From PKWO01 sp036384915 (lineage in GTDB: Bacteria; Pseudomonadota; Gammaproteobacteria; Burkholderiales; Burkholderiaceae_D), in contig DASVLJ010000015.1 of NCBI GenBank assembly GCA_036384915.1, forward strand, positions 1-64,000: a stretch of DNA of 64,000 nucleotides, read 5' to 3'. Shown here piece after piece: positions 44,631-53,555 of the stretch. Below the pieces are notes generated by a model. That model saw only the letters and a list, made by a program, of their open reading frames with translations, was not told where the DNA came from and ran no database searches. A program made the position numbers and the translations under genes. The first letter of the stretch is position 1. Each line of letters opens with the position of its first letter.

Positions 44631-44709
44631 GGCTCCCCCTTAAGATAAGCGCACTATTTTTGGCGCGACGATTTGGATACTCGTAGGTACTTATTTTTTA
44701 CCGCGAGTT

Positions 44710-44738
44710 AATATAGAGCGAGCGGCCGCCTGGAACAA
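44710..44738 (-). promoter_or_regulatory. Promoter of the DNase II homologue gene
   Basis: On the minus strand, TTGTTC (44733-44738), 17-bp spacer and TATATT (44710-44715), about 80 bases ahead of the start. Confidence 0.55.
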
Positions 44739-44843
44739 CCTGTCAGAAATATCAGGGTCGGGCGCTTTCGTTACACGCCAATCTCTTGCCGCGGCGCATG
44801 GGGCAGCGACAAGCCGCGGCGGGACGGGTCATCCCCAAGAAAA

Positions 44844-44865
44844 AAGCCCGGCACGGGCCGGGCTT
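44844..44865 (-). terminator. Terminator of the sucrose-locus TonB receptor gene
   Basis: Perfect stem AAGCCCGGC (44844-44852) / GCCGGGCTT (44857-44865) with a run of A to its left, reading as T on the minus strand, 65 bases past the receptor stop. The remaining 44641-44930 holds the DNase II promoter and nothing else I can support. Confidence 0.75.
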
Positions 44866-44930
44866 GAAGGTTCCGATTGTCCGGAACGGGGAGAACCATC
44901 CCTCTCAAAGGATGGGAAACCATATACGCC

Positions 44931-47297
44931 TTAGAAGCTGTACTTCAGCCCGATCCTGGCCGTTCTGCCGTTGATGGAGCGGGCGCCCTGGCCGGCGTCA
45001 TACTCGGTCCAGCCGATGGTGTTGAACAGATTGTTCGCCGACAGCCAGGCCGACATGTGCTGGGACAGCTGCACGTTGGCAAACAGGTTCACGCTATAGA
45101 AGGCCGGCAGGATGATCGTGTTCTGATCGTCGCCGAAGGACTTGCCGGTGCCGACGATGCTGCCGCCTATGGTCCAGTTATCCATGTTGTACGTCGGCGT
45201 TACCTGGTACGTATAGCGCGCCAGGCGCTTGGGCTGATTGCCGTTGACCGGGCTGCCGTCGGCTTGCGTTTCGGTCGAGGAGCTGATGGAGGCATCCACG
45301 TAGGTGAAGCCGCCGCTGATGTTGAATCCGCCGACATGATAGGCGCTTTCGAATTCAACGCCATTGGCATTGTAGGTGTTGGCGGTCAGCTGGTTGATCG
45401 TCACGTCGAAGTTGCTCTCGGCCGTTTTGGCGTTGAACAGCGTGACAAAGGTGCTGAAGCCGCCTGCGCGCCATTTCACTCCGCCTTCGAGCTGCTTCAC
45501 CGTATTCAGCGGAATCGGCGCCGTGCCATCGAACGGGCCGCCCATGCGCTCGATGACGTTGAACGAGGCGCCGCTGCTATAGTGCGTGAACACGGCGAGG
45601 TTCCTGTCGATCCGGTAGTCGGCGCCCAGGGAATACGAAGTGTGCGACAGGGTGTAGTCGACGGGTTGCTGGCACAGGGTCGGGAACACGCCGGGCAGGT
45701 AGGTGCCGGACGGCAGCGTGTTCGACTGGCAGCCGGTTACGCGCTCCCGGTCGTCCCGGATGCCGCCGTCGAGATTGAGCTTGCCAAGCTCGTAGCCCAG
45801 GCTGACATAGGGCGAGCTCATCGAATACTTGACCGAGCGCGTCTGTTCGCTCCAGTTGTCCTTGTCGGGCAAGAGACCCGTGGAGTCGGTGGCCACGCCG
45901 CTTGCGTTCGTGCCGGAGAGCGGGACGGGGTTGCTGCCGGAGGTGAACAGATAATGCGGCAGATTCTGCGTCACGCCGATGTTCTGCAGGTTCAGGTCCC
46001 ACCCGAACAGCGCCGTCAACTTGCCGACGCTGGCGGAATCGAAGACCTTCGATAGCTTCATGCCATTGTAGGTGCTGTTCAAATTGTCGAAGCTGGTATC
46101 GAACGCGGACAATTCCGTGACCAGCCCGGCGTAGGCCTTGCCCGCGTTCGGCCCGGCCGCATAGACGGTGCCGGCATTGGCCGTGAAGGGGTTGGCCGTC
46201 GGATACGGCGCATAGAATCCGCCGCTCTTGTCCGAGTGGCGCAAGGTATCGTCGAGCTTCCAGCCGTCGCCCATGTTGAACGAGCCGACCAGGCCGAGAT
46301 TGTTTTCCACCACCGTCAGGCCGCTGTTGATGTTGTTCGTGGCAAGCTGGTTGTTGGCGCCGCGCATGGTGACGCTGGGCCAGTAATTCGAATAGTAGCT
46401 GTAAGTCAGGGGATCGATGCCCGGGTAGCTTCCGACCGTCGCGGGATTGGCCTTGGTCGGATTGGCATTGCTGAGCGTGAATGCGACCGGCATGTCGATC
46501 GGCGTCTGGTCGTCGAGATGCTTGAACGTCAGGCGGATAAAGCTGCCGCCGCCCAGCTCATGCGTGATGTTGCCCTTGATTTCGCCGCCTTGCTCGAGCG
46601 TGAGACCGTTCGAATCGCGCACGCCTTCCCCTTGCCGGTAGAAGCCGCCGACGTAGTAGCGCGTCGAGTCGGAAATCTTCCCGCCGTATTCGAAATCGAC
46701 GCGGCTCTGGTCGAAGCCCAGGCCTCTGCTGATGCCGATGCTGCCGCCTTCCTCGAGCCCTGTCTTGGTGATGAAATTGATGATGCCGCCCGGGGTGTTC
46801 GAGCCGAGAACGGCGCCGGTGCCGCCGCGCACCGCTTCGACGTGGTCTATCGTGTTGTCCACTTTGAGGAACATGTCCGGCGTCACGAAGGCGTAGTCGC
46901 CATTGAGCAGGACCGGAACGCCGTCTTCCTGGAAGCCGATGTAACGCGAACCGCCGGCCGAGATCGGAATGCCGCGCGCCGTCACGTTCGCATTGCCTTC
47001 GCCGCCCGATGCTTCGGAGTGCACGCCCGGGATACTGCGCAGAAGGTCGGCGGCGCTGCTGGGCGCGCTCATTTCGATCTGGTCGGCGTCAAGCGTGGAA
47101 AGCGAACTGCTCGACTTCATTTTCGGGATGCCGATGGCCGTGCCCGTCACGACGATCTGGTTGAGATCGAGCTTGTTGCTGGTGTCCGGAGGCGAAGACG
47201 TGTCCGTCGCCTGTTGCGCGTGTGAGGATTGCATGAGAAACAGGGCCATCGAAACCGCCCCCGCCATGCGCCCCAACTTGAACGTAGTTGTGATCAT
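44931..47297 (-). CDS. suxA: TonB-dependent receptor of the sucrose locus (SuxA-like)
   Basis: A 788-residue outer-membrane receptor: signal peptide (MAGAVSMALFLMQSSHA), plug domain (about 45-175, with NTIDHVEAVRGGTGAVLGSNTPGGIINFITK) and a beta-barrel ending RIGLKYSF. Its place beside amylosucrase, a sugar transporter, kinases and a LacI regulator makes sucrose or a related sugar the likely cargo, as for SuxA of Xanthomonas. The predicted promoter at 47569-47597 carries the LacI-type operator, so it should be part of the same regulon. GAGG precedes the ATG. The name is by position and function, not close sequence comparison. Confidence 0.87.
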   Translation of the reverse strand: MITTTFKLGRMAGAVSMALFLMQSSHAQQATDTSSPPDTSNKLDLNQIVVTGTAIGIPKMKSSSSLSTLDADQIEMSAPSSAADLLRSIPGVHSEASGGEGNANVTARGIPISAGGSRYIGFQEDGVPVLLNGDYAFVTPDMFLKVDNTIDHVEAVRGGTGAVLGSNTPGGIINFITKTGLEEGGSIGISRGLGFDQSRVDFEYGGKISDSTRYYVGGFYRQGEGVRDSNGLTLEQGGEIKGNITHELGGGSFIRLTFKHLDDQTPIDMPVAFTLSNANPTKANPATVGSYPGIDPLTYSYYSNYWPSVTMRGANNQLATNNINSGLTVVENNLGLVGSFNMGDGWKLDDTLRHSDKSGGFYAPYPTANPFTANAGTVYAAGPNAGKAYAGLVTELSAFDTSFDNLNSTYNGMKLSKVFDSASVGKLTALFGWDLNLQNIGVTQNLPHYLFTSGSNPVPLSGTNASGVATDSTGLLPDKDNWSEQTRSVKYSMSSPYVSLGYELGKLNLDGGIRDDRERVTGCQSNTLPSGTYLPGVFPTLCQQPVDYTLSHTSYSLGADYRIDRNLAVFTHYSSGASFNVIERMGGPFDGTAPIPLNTVKQLEGGVKWRAGGFSTFVTLFNAKTAESNFDVTINQLTANTYNANGVEFESAYHVGGFNISGGFTYVDASISSSTETQADGSPVNGNQPKRLARYTYQVTPTYNMDNWTIGGSIVGTGKSFGDDQNTIILPAFYSVNLFANVQLSQHMSAWLSANNLFNTIGWTEYDAGQGARSINGRTARIGLKYSF

Positions 47298-47345
47298 TAT
47301 TGCCTCATCGTAGTTTATTTGGTGTCTCCTGGGTACTTCACTGGC

Positions 47346-47515
47346 GCTGGCAGCCTGTCGGACTTAAGGGGAATCGGCTGCAAAAATGCCTGGCCGGCCC
47401 ATATTTCCCCGATTTTTGGTCAATAGTCCCGCTATTGATACAAAAAGATCGGCAAAATCTGTGCTCGCCCAGCCATGTTTTCGCTTCGATTCCTTAAGTC
47501 CGACAGGCTGCCAGC
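47346..47515. repeat. 170-bp near-palindromic element in the receptor leader
   Basis: Outer arms of 24 bp (47346-47369 and 47492-47515) are exact inverted copies; the pairing continues inward with mismatches and a 2-bp insertion to CAATAG (47421-47426) / CTATTG (47432-47437) around a five-base loop TCCCG. No open frame is inside and no target duplication is visible. It could be a palindromic mobile repeat (MITE or REPIN-like) or an RNA structure in the receptor mRNA leader. Confidence 0.8.
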
Positions 47516-47568
47516 AACGCCGATGCCAAGGTCCGGACTTCGCATCAAACGATTGCGTCAGCCAGTGC

Positions 47569-47597
47569 ATTATGAGCCTCAATGCAATCGATTGCAA
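47569..47597 (-). promoter_or_regulatory. Promoter of the sucrose-locus receptor gene
   Basis: On the minus strand, TTGCAA (47592-47597), a 17-bp spacer and CATAAT (47569-47574). The -35 box is part of the operator at 47583-47596. The resulting leader would be about 265 bases and would contain the palindromic element. Confidence 0.65.
47583..47596. promoter_or_regulatory. LacI-family operator 1
   Basis: TGCAATCGATTGCA, a perfect 14-bp palindrome with central CG fitting the LacI/GalR consensus TGNAANCGNTTNCA. It overlaps the -35 box of the receptor promoter. Confidence 0.8.
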
Positions 47598-47794
47598 TCG
47601 CGCGTTGCAAGATTTGAGGAGAGTGTTGCGAATTGATCGCAGCGGCAATGCGGGCGTCGGATTCTCGCATCGAATCGGGAATTTTCCATAAGAAGAAAGG
47701 TCTGCCTTTTCAAGGCGAGCCGAAGCCGGTTTGATCCCGGAAGTATTTTTATGCGGTCGTGGCAGGTCTGTGACATCGAATGAATGCCATTTTA

Positions 47795-47808
47795 TGCAAA
47801 CGTTTGCA
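47795..47808. promoter_or_regulatory. LacI-family operator 2, variant
   Basis: TGCAAACGTTTGCA, a perfect palindrome of the same class with a different inner pair, 42 bases past the glucokinase stop and 212 bp (about 20 helical turns) from operator 1. It may be an auxiliary site for looping or may bind another LacI-family protein. Confidence 0.65.
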
Positions 47809-47849
47809 CTATCGGGCGAGGCAACTTGGCGCGAGATATCGGCGTCAGG

Positions 47850-48836
47850 TTATGTATACGCCCGGCTCGACTGATCCAGAATTGCGGAAATGCCTAAAAA
47901 GGCCGGGAAATCGTCCACGATCACATAGGTCGGAATTTCAGCGAGGTAGCTTGAGAAGCGCCCCTTGCTTTCGAAACGCGCGCGAAAGCCGGAGTCGGCA
48001 AACCGTGTGCCGAGGCGCGGCACGATTCCTCCGCCGATATAGATTCCGCCCTTGGCGCCGAACGTCACGCCGATATTGCCGGCCAGCGTCCCCAGCATGT
48101 CGCAGAACGCATCGATGGTTTTGTCGCAGATCGCGCAACTCTTCGCCAGGCCGCGCTTGATGATTTGCGGCACGTCGATATCGTCGGGCGTGCAATTCTC
48201 CAGTTCGGCCAGGGCGCGATAGACGATGTGAAGTCCGACGCCCGACATCAACCGTTCGGCCGATACGTGCGGATAGTCGCGGCGGGCGATGTGCAGGATC
48301 GCCATCTCCGTGTCGGTGGAAGGCGAGAACGTCACGTGGCCTCCCTCGCTATCCATCGCGACGTATTTCCCGTCGACGGGGATCAAGGCCGATACGCCCA
48401 GTCCGGTGCCGGCGCCGACCAGGCCGATCACGCTTTCCTTGCGGGCCTTGCCGGCCCCGACCTTGACGGTTTTTTCGCGCGGCAGCAAGGGGAGCGCCAT
48501 GGCAAGTGCCTTGAAATCGTTGACGACTTCGAGCGTGTCGAAAGCGAACCGTTCGCGCAATGCCGAAATCGAGAAGTGCCAGTGATGGTTCGTCATCTTC
48601 ACGCTGTCGCCATCGACGGGATTGGCAATGGCCAGGGCGGCGTGCCGGACCGGGCAGCGGCATTGGGCCTGCGCATATTCAAGGTAAACGGCGAGCGCCG
48701 AATCCAGGGAGCGATATTCGGCACAGGCCAAAACCTGCACGAATTCGAATCGGCGCGGGCCGGTCTCCAGGACGAATCTGGCGTTCGTGCCCCCGATGTC
48801 GCCCAGCAGGCGCGGGTAAGTGGATCGGTTTGTCAT
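47850..48836 (-). CDS. glk: Glucokinase
   Basis: A 328-residue bacterial hexokinase-fold glucokinase (Glk type). The ATP site LLGDIGGTNARF (residues 10-21), the catalytic EVVNDFKALAMALP, GAGTGLGVSAL and the glucose-binding AMDSEGGHVTFSP are all present. It phosphorylates glucose to glucose-6-phosphate. As the last gene of the leftward amylosucrase operon (34 bp after the transporter), it probably takes glucose freed when amylosucrase hydrolyses sucrose or when the glucan is broken down. No clear ribosome site before the ATG. Confidence 0.93.
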   Translation of the reverse strand: MTNRSTYPRLLGDIGGTNARFVLETGPRRFEFVQVLACAEYRSLDSALAVYLEYAQAQCRCPVRHAALAIANPVDGDSVKMTNHHWHFSISALRERFAFDTLEVVNDFKALAMALPLLPREKTVKVGAGKARKESVIGLVGAGTGLGVSALIPVDGKYVAMDSEGGHVTFSPSTDTEMAILHIARRDYPHVSAERLMSGVGLHIVYRALAELENCTPDDIDVPQIIKRGLAKSCAICDKTIDAFCDMLGTLAGNIGVTFGAKGGIYIGGGIVPRLGTRFADSGFRARFESKGRFSSYLAEIPTYVIVDDFPAFLGISAILDQSSRAYT

Positions 48837-48870
48837 GGTCGGGGGCTCATGTCGTGAAGGGGCAAATCAT

Positions 48871-50211
48871 TCAAGGCAATTCATATCCTGCATCGACCGC
48901 AGCCGTATTCGCCTTCGCGGTTCGCACGAGGAGTACCGCCGCCGCTCCGCAAATCAGCAGCGCGCCGGCCAGGCGGATGACGTTCTCGGGATTACCGGCC
49001 AACCAGCTCCGGTAGATCAGCGGCAGCGTAAAAATTTCGATCATCATGGGAATCACGATGAACATGTTGAATATCCCCATGTACACGCCGACGCGCTCGG
49101 CGGGAATGCACCCGGCAAGCAGCACGTAGGGATTGCCCATCATGCTTGCCCAGGCAATGCCTATGGCTACCATCGGCAACAGGAGCAGCGCGGGCGAGTG
49201 GATCATGGGAATCGCGAACATGGCGCAGCCCGCCATGAACAGGCTCGCACAATGCAGCAGTTTCGCGCCGTATCGCTTCGCCAGCGGCAGCATGGCGAGC
49301 GCGGCCAGGAACGCGACGAAGTTGTAGAAGGCGCCGATCTTCCCATTCAACAGGCCCGCCGCGCGGAATGCCGCGGAGTGTTCGTCCGTGGTGCCGAACA
49401 AGGTGGTGGAGAGCGACAGGACGATGTATTGCCAGTAGCAGAACATCGCATACCACTGGAAGAGCTTGACGAGGGCGAGCTGGCGCATCGTCAGCGGCAT
49501 CTCTTTGAATGCGGCCAGTATTTCTCCGGCCGTTGCCCGGAAGTCGAGCAATGTCGCGCGGCCCGTCCGCTGGCCGGGCTCCGCTCCCGCCGCCTCGGGC
49601 GTGGTCTTCACTGTCCAAAGGATCGTTGCGGTAGAAAACACGGCACCGATCAGGAATGTCGCCACCGTGATGTGCGGAATATTCGACGCTGTGACGGCGC
49701 CGCTGTCCATCCCGGCGGCAACCAGGATCGAGGGCGTCAGATAGGCCAATGCCTGTCCGAAGCCCGTGAAGGCGCTCTGGATCAGGAATCCCGTCGAATG
49801 TTGCGATGAGTCGAGCTTGTCGCCGACGAAGGCGCGGTATGGCTCCATGGTCACATTGTTGGCTGCATCCAGTATCCAGAGAATGCCGGCAGCCATCCAG
49901 AGCGAGGAACTGAAGGGCATGGCCAGGAGGCCGAGGCTGCAGAGAATGGCGCCGACGAGGAAATACGGCGTCCGCCTTCCCAGCCGGGTGACCGTCCTGT
50001 CGCTCATCGAGCCGATGATGGGCTGGACGATCAAGCCGGTCACCGGCCCCGCGAGCCATAGCAGCGGCAAGGTCGCTTCATCGGCTCCCAGGAACTTGTA
50101 GATCGGGCTCATGTTGCTCTGTTGCAGACCAAAGCTGAACTGGATGCCGAAGAAGCCGATATTCATGTTGATGATCTGCATGAGGGTCAGCTTCGGGCTG
50201 TATCGATTCAT
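48871..50211 (-). CDS. suxC: Inner-membrane sucrose transporter, GPH/SLC45-like MFS (SuxC-like)
   Basis: A 446-residue transporter with twelve membrane helices. The opening LTLMQIINMNIGFFGIQFSFGLQQSNMSPIYKFLGA and the loop GSMSDRTVTRLGRRTPYFLVG are typical of the sucrose/maltose-proton symporters of the plant SUT/SLC45-related group found in Xanthomonas and Massilia-like bacteria. It would carry sucrose from periplasm to cytosol. AGGAAG precedes the start. Positioned 9 bp after the fructokinase gene in the amylosucrase operon. Confidence 0.9.
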   Translation of the reverse strand: MNRYSPKLTLMQIINMNIGFFGIQFSFGLQQSNMSPIYKFLGADEATLPLLWLAGPVTGLIVQPIIGSMSDRTVTRLGRRTPYFLVGAILCSLGLLAMPFSSSLWMAAGILWILDAANNVTMEPYRAFVGDKLDSSQHSTGFLIQSAFTGFGQALAYLTPSILVAAGMDSGAVTASNIPHITVATFLIGAVFSTATILWTVKTTPEAAGAEPGQRTGRATLLDFRATAGEILAAFKEMPLTMRQLALVKLFQWYAMFCYWQYIVLSLSTTLFGTTDEHSAAFRAAGLLNGKIGAFYNFVAFLAALAMLPLAKRYGAKLLHCASLFMAGCAMFAIPMIHSPALLLLPMVAIGIAWASMMGNPYVLLAGCIPAERVGVYMGIFNMFIVIPMMIEIFTLPLIYRSWLAGNPENVIRLAGALLICGAAAVLLVRTAKANTAAVDAGYELP

Positions 50212-50220
50212 GGTGTCTTC

Positions 50221-51240
50221 CTATCCGCCGATCGTGCGGTTTGCGCCGCCTGCGTCCATGGTGCCGGGGGCATCGAGTCCCCACGCCTCGACCCACTGCC
50301 GGTAAAACCTCAGATCCTGCGGCACGCTTCCCCTGATGCCGCAAATGGCGGCGGCAAACGCGTTGGCGCGTTCGACAGTTTGCGCAAGGGGCCAGAGCGC
50401 AAGCATGCCGAGGATCATGATGCTCGAAAATGCGTCGCCGGCACCTACCGTATCTGCCACCTCGATGTCGCCGCGTGTTTCCGCGTAAATGGCCTTGCCC
50501 TGGCGCGGGCAGGCCAGGCAGCCACGGCTGCCCAAGGTGACGACCAGCAGCTGCAAGGCCGGCGCCGCATGGAGCACCGCGCCCGCCATGCGGCCGAGTT
50601 CCTGGATGGGAGCGCCGGCCGCGCCTGCTGAATCGGCACCCAGGGATGCGCAAATGACGAACAGTTCCTCTTCGCTGACTTTGAGCGCGGTTGCGCCGCG
50701 TGCCAGTTTGCGCCAGTCTTCTGTCGCGCCACCGTCTTGCCGGAGATTGAGGTCCACAAAATGGACGGCGGACGGATTGCCTTGTTTGACCGCCGACAGC
50801 GTTGCGGCCAAGGCGGCGCGCGATGGCGCCGCACGCTGTGCGAGGCTGCCGTGGTAAACCAGGTCCGCATGTACCGTCTTCAGCAGGGCAGAGGCTTCCA
50901 TGCCGTCGATCGCGTCGTATGCCTGGTTGCGCAGGATTTCGAAGCGATGGCCGATTGTATCTTCCTTGTCTTGCCATACCTTGACGACGCCGGTCGGGAG
51001 CGAGGCATCGCATTGCACACCGGCGGCGCCTAGGCCGAAGCGCTCCAGCTCCCGTTTCAGCGTGTCGCCGTGGGCGTCCGCACCGATGCGGGAAATGAGG
51101 CGAACATCGATGCCGAAGGCCGCAAGATGCCGGGCCACGTTGAATGGGGCGCCGCCCGGAACCACGCTGTCTCCAAACACGTCAACCAGCATTTCGCCGA
51201 ATATGACGACGCGCTTGTTCGATAGGTCATGCATGCTCAT
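50221..51240 (-). CDS. PfkB-family fructokinase
   Basis: A 339-residue sugar kinase. GGAPFNVARHLAAFG (about residues 29-43) is the PfkB signature 1, and DTVGAGDAFSSIMIL near the C-terminus carries the anion hole and catalytic aspartate. The expected reaction is fructose to fructose-6-phosphate, using the fructose that amylosucrase releases. The ATG at 51240 lies two bases after the amylosucrase stop and has AAAGG upstream; an earlier frame start at 51261 would sit inside the amylosucrase gene. Confidence 0.92.
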   Translation of the reverse strand: MSMHDLSNKRVVIFGEMLVDVFGDSVVPGGAPFNVARHLAAFGIDVRLISRIGADAHGDTLKRELERFGLGAAGVQCDASLPTGVVKVWQDKEDTIGHRFEILRNQAYDAIDGMEASALLKTVHADLVYHGSLAQRAAPSRAALAATLSAVKQGNPSAVHFVDLNLRQDGGATEDWRKLARGATALKVSEEELFVICASLGADSAGAAGAPIQELGRMAGAVLHAAPALQLLVVTLGSRGCLACPRQGKAIYAETRGDIEVADTVGAGDAFSSIMILGMLALWPLAQTVERANAFAAAICGIRGSVPQDLRFYRQWVEAWGLDAPGTMDAGGANRTIGG

Positions 51241-51241
51241 G

Positions 51242-53182
51242 TCAGATACCTTTTGCGCCACAGCTCAACCAGCGCGCCTGCCATCCGGTCAGCGCCACGT
51301 CCTTGCCTATGCTTTCCTCGGCCAGCAAGTCCACCACGGTGTCGTTCGCGGCAATGCCGAATTGCCAGCGCGGCACCAGTTTGGGTTCGTCGGAAAAGTT
51401 TGCCACCAACCAGAACGTCTCGCCCCGTTTCAAGACCAGGAGGGAGAGGTCGGAGGTTTCGATCAGTTCCCTTGTCCGGTTCGACGCCAGTTCCGGCCGT
51501 TCCTTTCTGAGCCTGGCAAGGCGGGTCAGGCGGGAAAACACCTTGCCCGGCAGCGTGGCGCCGTCGTGCCGGGAGGCGAAACTCTTTTCCGCAAGATGCG
51601 GACGTTGTACCCAGCGGGAATCGTATTTGCCGCCGAGGTTTCCCGCCTGCTTCCAATTTTCGGGGCTGTCGTTGGCCTGGCCGATCTCGTCGCCCATGTA
51701 AATCAAGGGAATGGCGCCGAAGCAGAATGCGACGGAGTACATCAAAACCAGCCGCCGGCACGCCAGTTCGCATTCGTCGGGCAATACCGCCGTATCGAGG
51801 CCGACCAGGGAAGCCGTCATGCCGTTGGTACCATGGACGGAAACTTCGCCGCCGGTCTGGAACGCCACGCCCGAAGCAAAGCTGCCGGGTGTTTTTCCTT
51901 CCAGATAGGCCGCGGTTTCAGCCAGAATTCTGTCGTCCTGGCCCAGGGCCGCCAATTCCTGCCGCAGTACGGACCAGCCGATATCGTCGTGGCAGCGCAC
52001 GTAGGATATCCAGCTTGCCGGGCGATCCAGATTCGGGGTTTCCTTGACGACTTCGCGGATCAGTGAGGTGTCCTGGCGCGCGAGCGCCACCCACGACGAA
52101 GCCATCAGGCTGCTGTGGTAGGCGAGATGGCATTCCCTGGCTTGCGCCGGGTCGTCGTCGAGGCCGTTGAGGTAGGGGCGCAATGCCGCCGTCGGTACGA
52201 TCGCTTCGGCCTTCAGCAATACGCCCGGGGCGAAGATGTCGACCAAGGCCCGTAGCGCCTGAAGAATCCAGTGCGCTTCCGGCTGGTTCATCCCGTTGGT
52301 GCCCTCGCGCTTCCACAAAAATGCCGTCGAATCGAGGCGGAAAATTTCGACTCCCCGGTTTGCCAGGCGCAGCAGCGTCCGCGCCATCTCGGAAAACACT
52401 TCGGGATTGGTGTAATTGAGGTCCCACTGAAAGGGGTAGAAGGTGGTCCAGACCCAGCCGCCCATCTTTTCGCACCAGGTGAAGTTGCCGGGGGCCGCTT
52501 GCGGAAAAATTTGCGCCAGGGTGCGCTCCAGGCGGTCGGGAACCGTCCGGTCCGGATAGACGTAAAAGAAATCGCGGAATCCAGCGTCGCCTTCGCGGGC
52601 GCTTCTGGCCCAGGCGTGGTCGTCGGCGACGTGGTTCAACACCAGGTCGGCACAGAGGCTGATGCCGGATTGCCGCAACGTGTCGGCCAGACGCTCAAGA
52701 TCATCCATATGCCCCAGCCGCGGTTCGACCTCTTCATAGCTGGAAACCGCGAAGCCGCCGTCATTGTCGCCGGAGCGCGATTTCAGGAAGGGAAGGAGAT
52801 GGAGATAGGTGACGCCGAGTTCCCGCAAATGGCCCACGCGCTTCGCGACGCCTTCCAGCGTGCCGGCGAAACGATCGACATAGGTGCAATACCCCAGCAT
52901 CTCCGATCTGGTGAACCAGTCCGGGTCACCTTCGCGCGCACGATCGAGCCGCAGCAGAGCCTGCGGTCGCGCGGCATGGATGCTTCCCAAGTCCGCCAGC
53001 AGGCGGAGCAGCCAAGTCTGGAACCCGGCGCGTCCGCCATACAGCCTTGCCAGCCGGTCTTGCAGCAAGGGGGCCTGGGCGTGCAGCCGTGTTTCGATTG
53101 TCTGCCTGGAGGATTGCGGCAAATGCGGGAATGCGCGCTGGTAAATGCCATCCAGGTTCGGCATCGGGAGACGTCTTGTCAT
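51242..53182 (-). CDS. suxB: Amylosucrase
   Basis: A 646-residue GH13 subfamily 4 enzyme that builds alpha-1,4-glucan from sucrose with release of fructose, and also hydrolyses some sucrose. Conserved regions: DLVLNHVADDHAWA, EIFRLDSTAFLWK with the nucleophile Asp near residue 283, LKAEAIV with the acid/base Glu near 326, and SYVRCHDDIGW with the third acid near 397. The helical N-terminal domain typical of amylosucrases precedes the barrel. Length equals known amylosucrases (about 640). There is no signal peptide, so sucrose must be imported first. First gene of the operon; its promoter overlaps operator 3. Confidence 0.94.
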   Translation of the reverse strand: MTRRLPMPNLDGIYQRAFPHLPQSSRQTIETRLHAQAPLLQDRLARLYGGRAGFQTWLLRLLADLGSIHAARPQALLRLDRAREGDPDWFTRSEMLGYCTYVDRFAGTLEGVAKRVGHLRELGVTYLHLLPFLKSRSGDNDGGFAVSSYEEVEPRLGHMDDLERLADTLRQSGISLCADLVLNHVADDHAWARSAREGDAGFRDFFYVYPDRTVPDRLERTLAQIFPQAAPGNFTWCEKMGGWVWTTFYPFQWDLNYTNPEVFSEMARTLLRLANRGVEIFRLDSTAFLWKREGTNGMNQPEAHWILQALRALVDIFAPGVLLKAEAIVPTAALRPYLNGLDDDPAQARECHLAYHSSLMASSWVALARQDTSLIREVVKETPNLDRPASWISYVRCHDDIGWSVLRQELAALGQDDRILAETAAYLEGKTPGSFASGVAFQTGGEVSVHGTNGMTASLVGLDTAVLPDECELACRRLVLMYSVAFCFGAIPLIYMGDEIGQANDSPENWKQAGNLGGKYDSRWVQRPHLAEKSFASRHDGATLPGKVFSRLTRLARLRKERPELASNRTRELIETSDLSLLVLKRGETFWLVANFSDEPKLVPRWQFGIAANDTVVDLLAEESIGKDVALTGWQARWLSCGAKGI

Positions 53183-53243
53183 CGGTTCGTATCGTGTTGG
53201 TTATCAGTCGCGGCAAATGGCCGCCGTGACTGCGGTTTTGGGG

Positions 53244-53272
53244 AATATAGCGCTGAACGCCATCTAATGCAA
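53244..53272 (-). promoter_or_regulatory. Promoter of the amylosucrase operon
   Basis: On the minus strand, TTGCAT (53267-53272), 17-bp spacer, TATATT (53244-53249), about 60 bases before the amylosucrase start. Its -35 box lies within operator 3. Confidence 0.7.
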
Positions 53273-53281
53273 TCGATTGCA
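53268..53281. promoter_or_regulatory. LacI-family operator 3
   Basis: TGCAATCGATTGCA, identical to operator 1 and flanked by AA/TT to give an 18-bp perfect palindrome (53266-53283). It covers the -35 box of the amylosucrase promoter. Confidence 0.82.
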
Positions 53282-53422
53282 TTAATTTTTTCGATATTTC
53301 GATTGCGCATTGCATCATTCACCGGGAATTCCTTGTTTTACTCCGAAATTGGCAAAAATCCAAAGCACTTTGTCGAACGGGGGATTTTTCGGATGTGGTT
53401 CTCCGCGTGCGGCGGGTAATTC

Positions 53423-53436
53423 TGCAACCGATTGCA
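53423..53436. promoter_or_regulatory. LacI-family operator 4 at the regulator gene
   Basis: TGCAACCGATTGCA differs from operators 1 and 3 at one base. It overlaps a rightward TTGCAT (53432-53437) that stands 18 bp ahead of GAATAT (53456-53461), the probable promoter of the LacI gene, so the regulator should control itself. The gap 53183-53555 has no gene. Confidence 0.72.
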
Positions 53437-53555
53437 TTAAACTGGGCGATCGGCGGAATATCGAACAGCCTCGGATCGGCAGACTGGTCCGCTCAAAAGC
53501 CGTTGCGGTATGCTATGGGCGAACCCGCGACCAATATGCAGGAATAGGAAGTTAC

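Noticed and set aside
47386..47691. Small frames through the palindromic element
   Set aside because: They arise from the inverted repeat and promoter DNA; no start signal or protein character.
53310..53555. Longer N-terminus for the LacI regulator
   Set aside because: It would pass through operator 4 and the promoter and adds no conserved residues; the GTG at 53556 has a good ribosome site.
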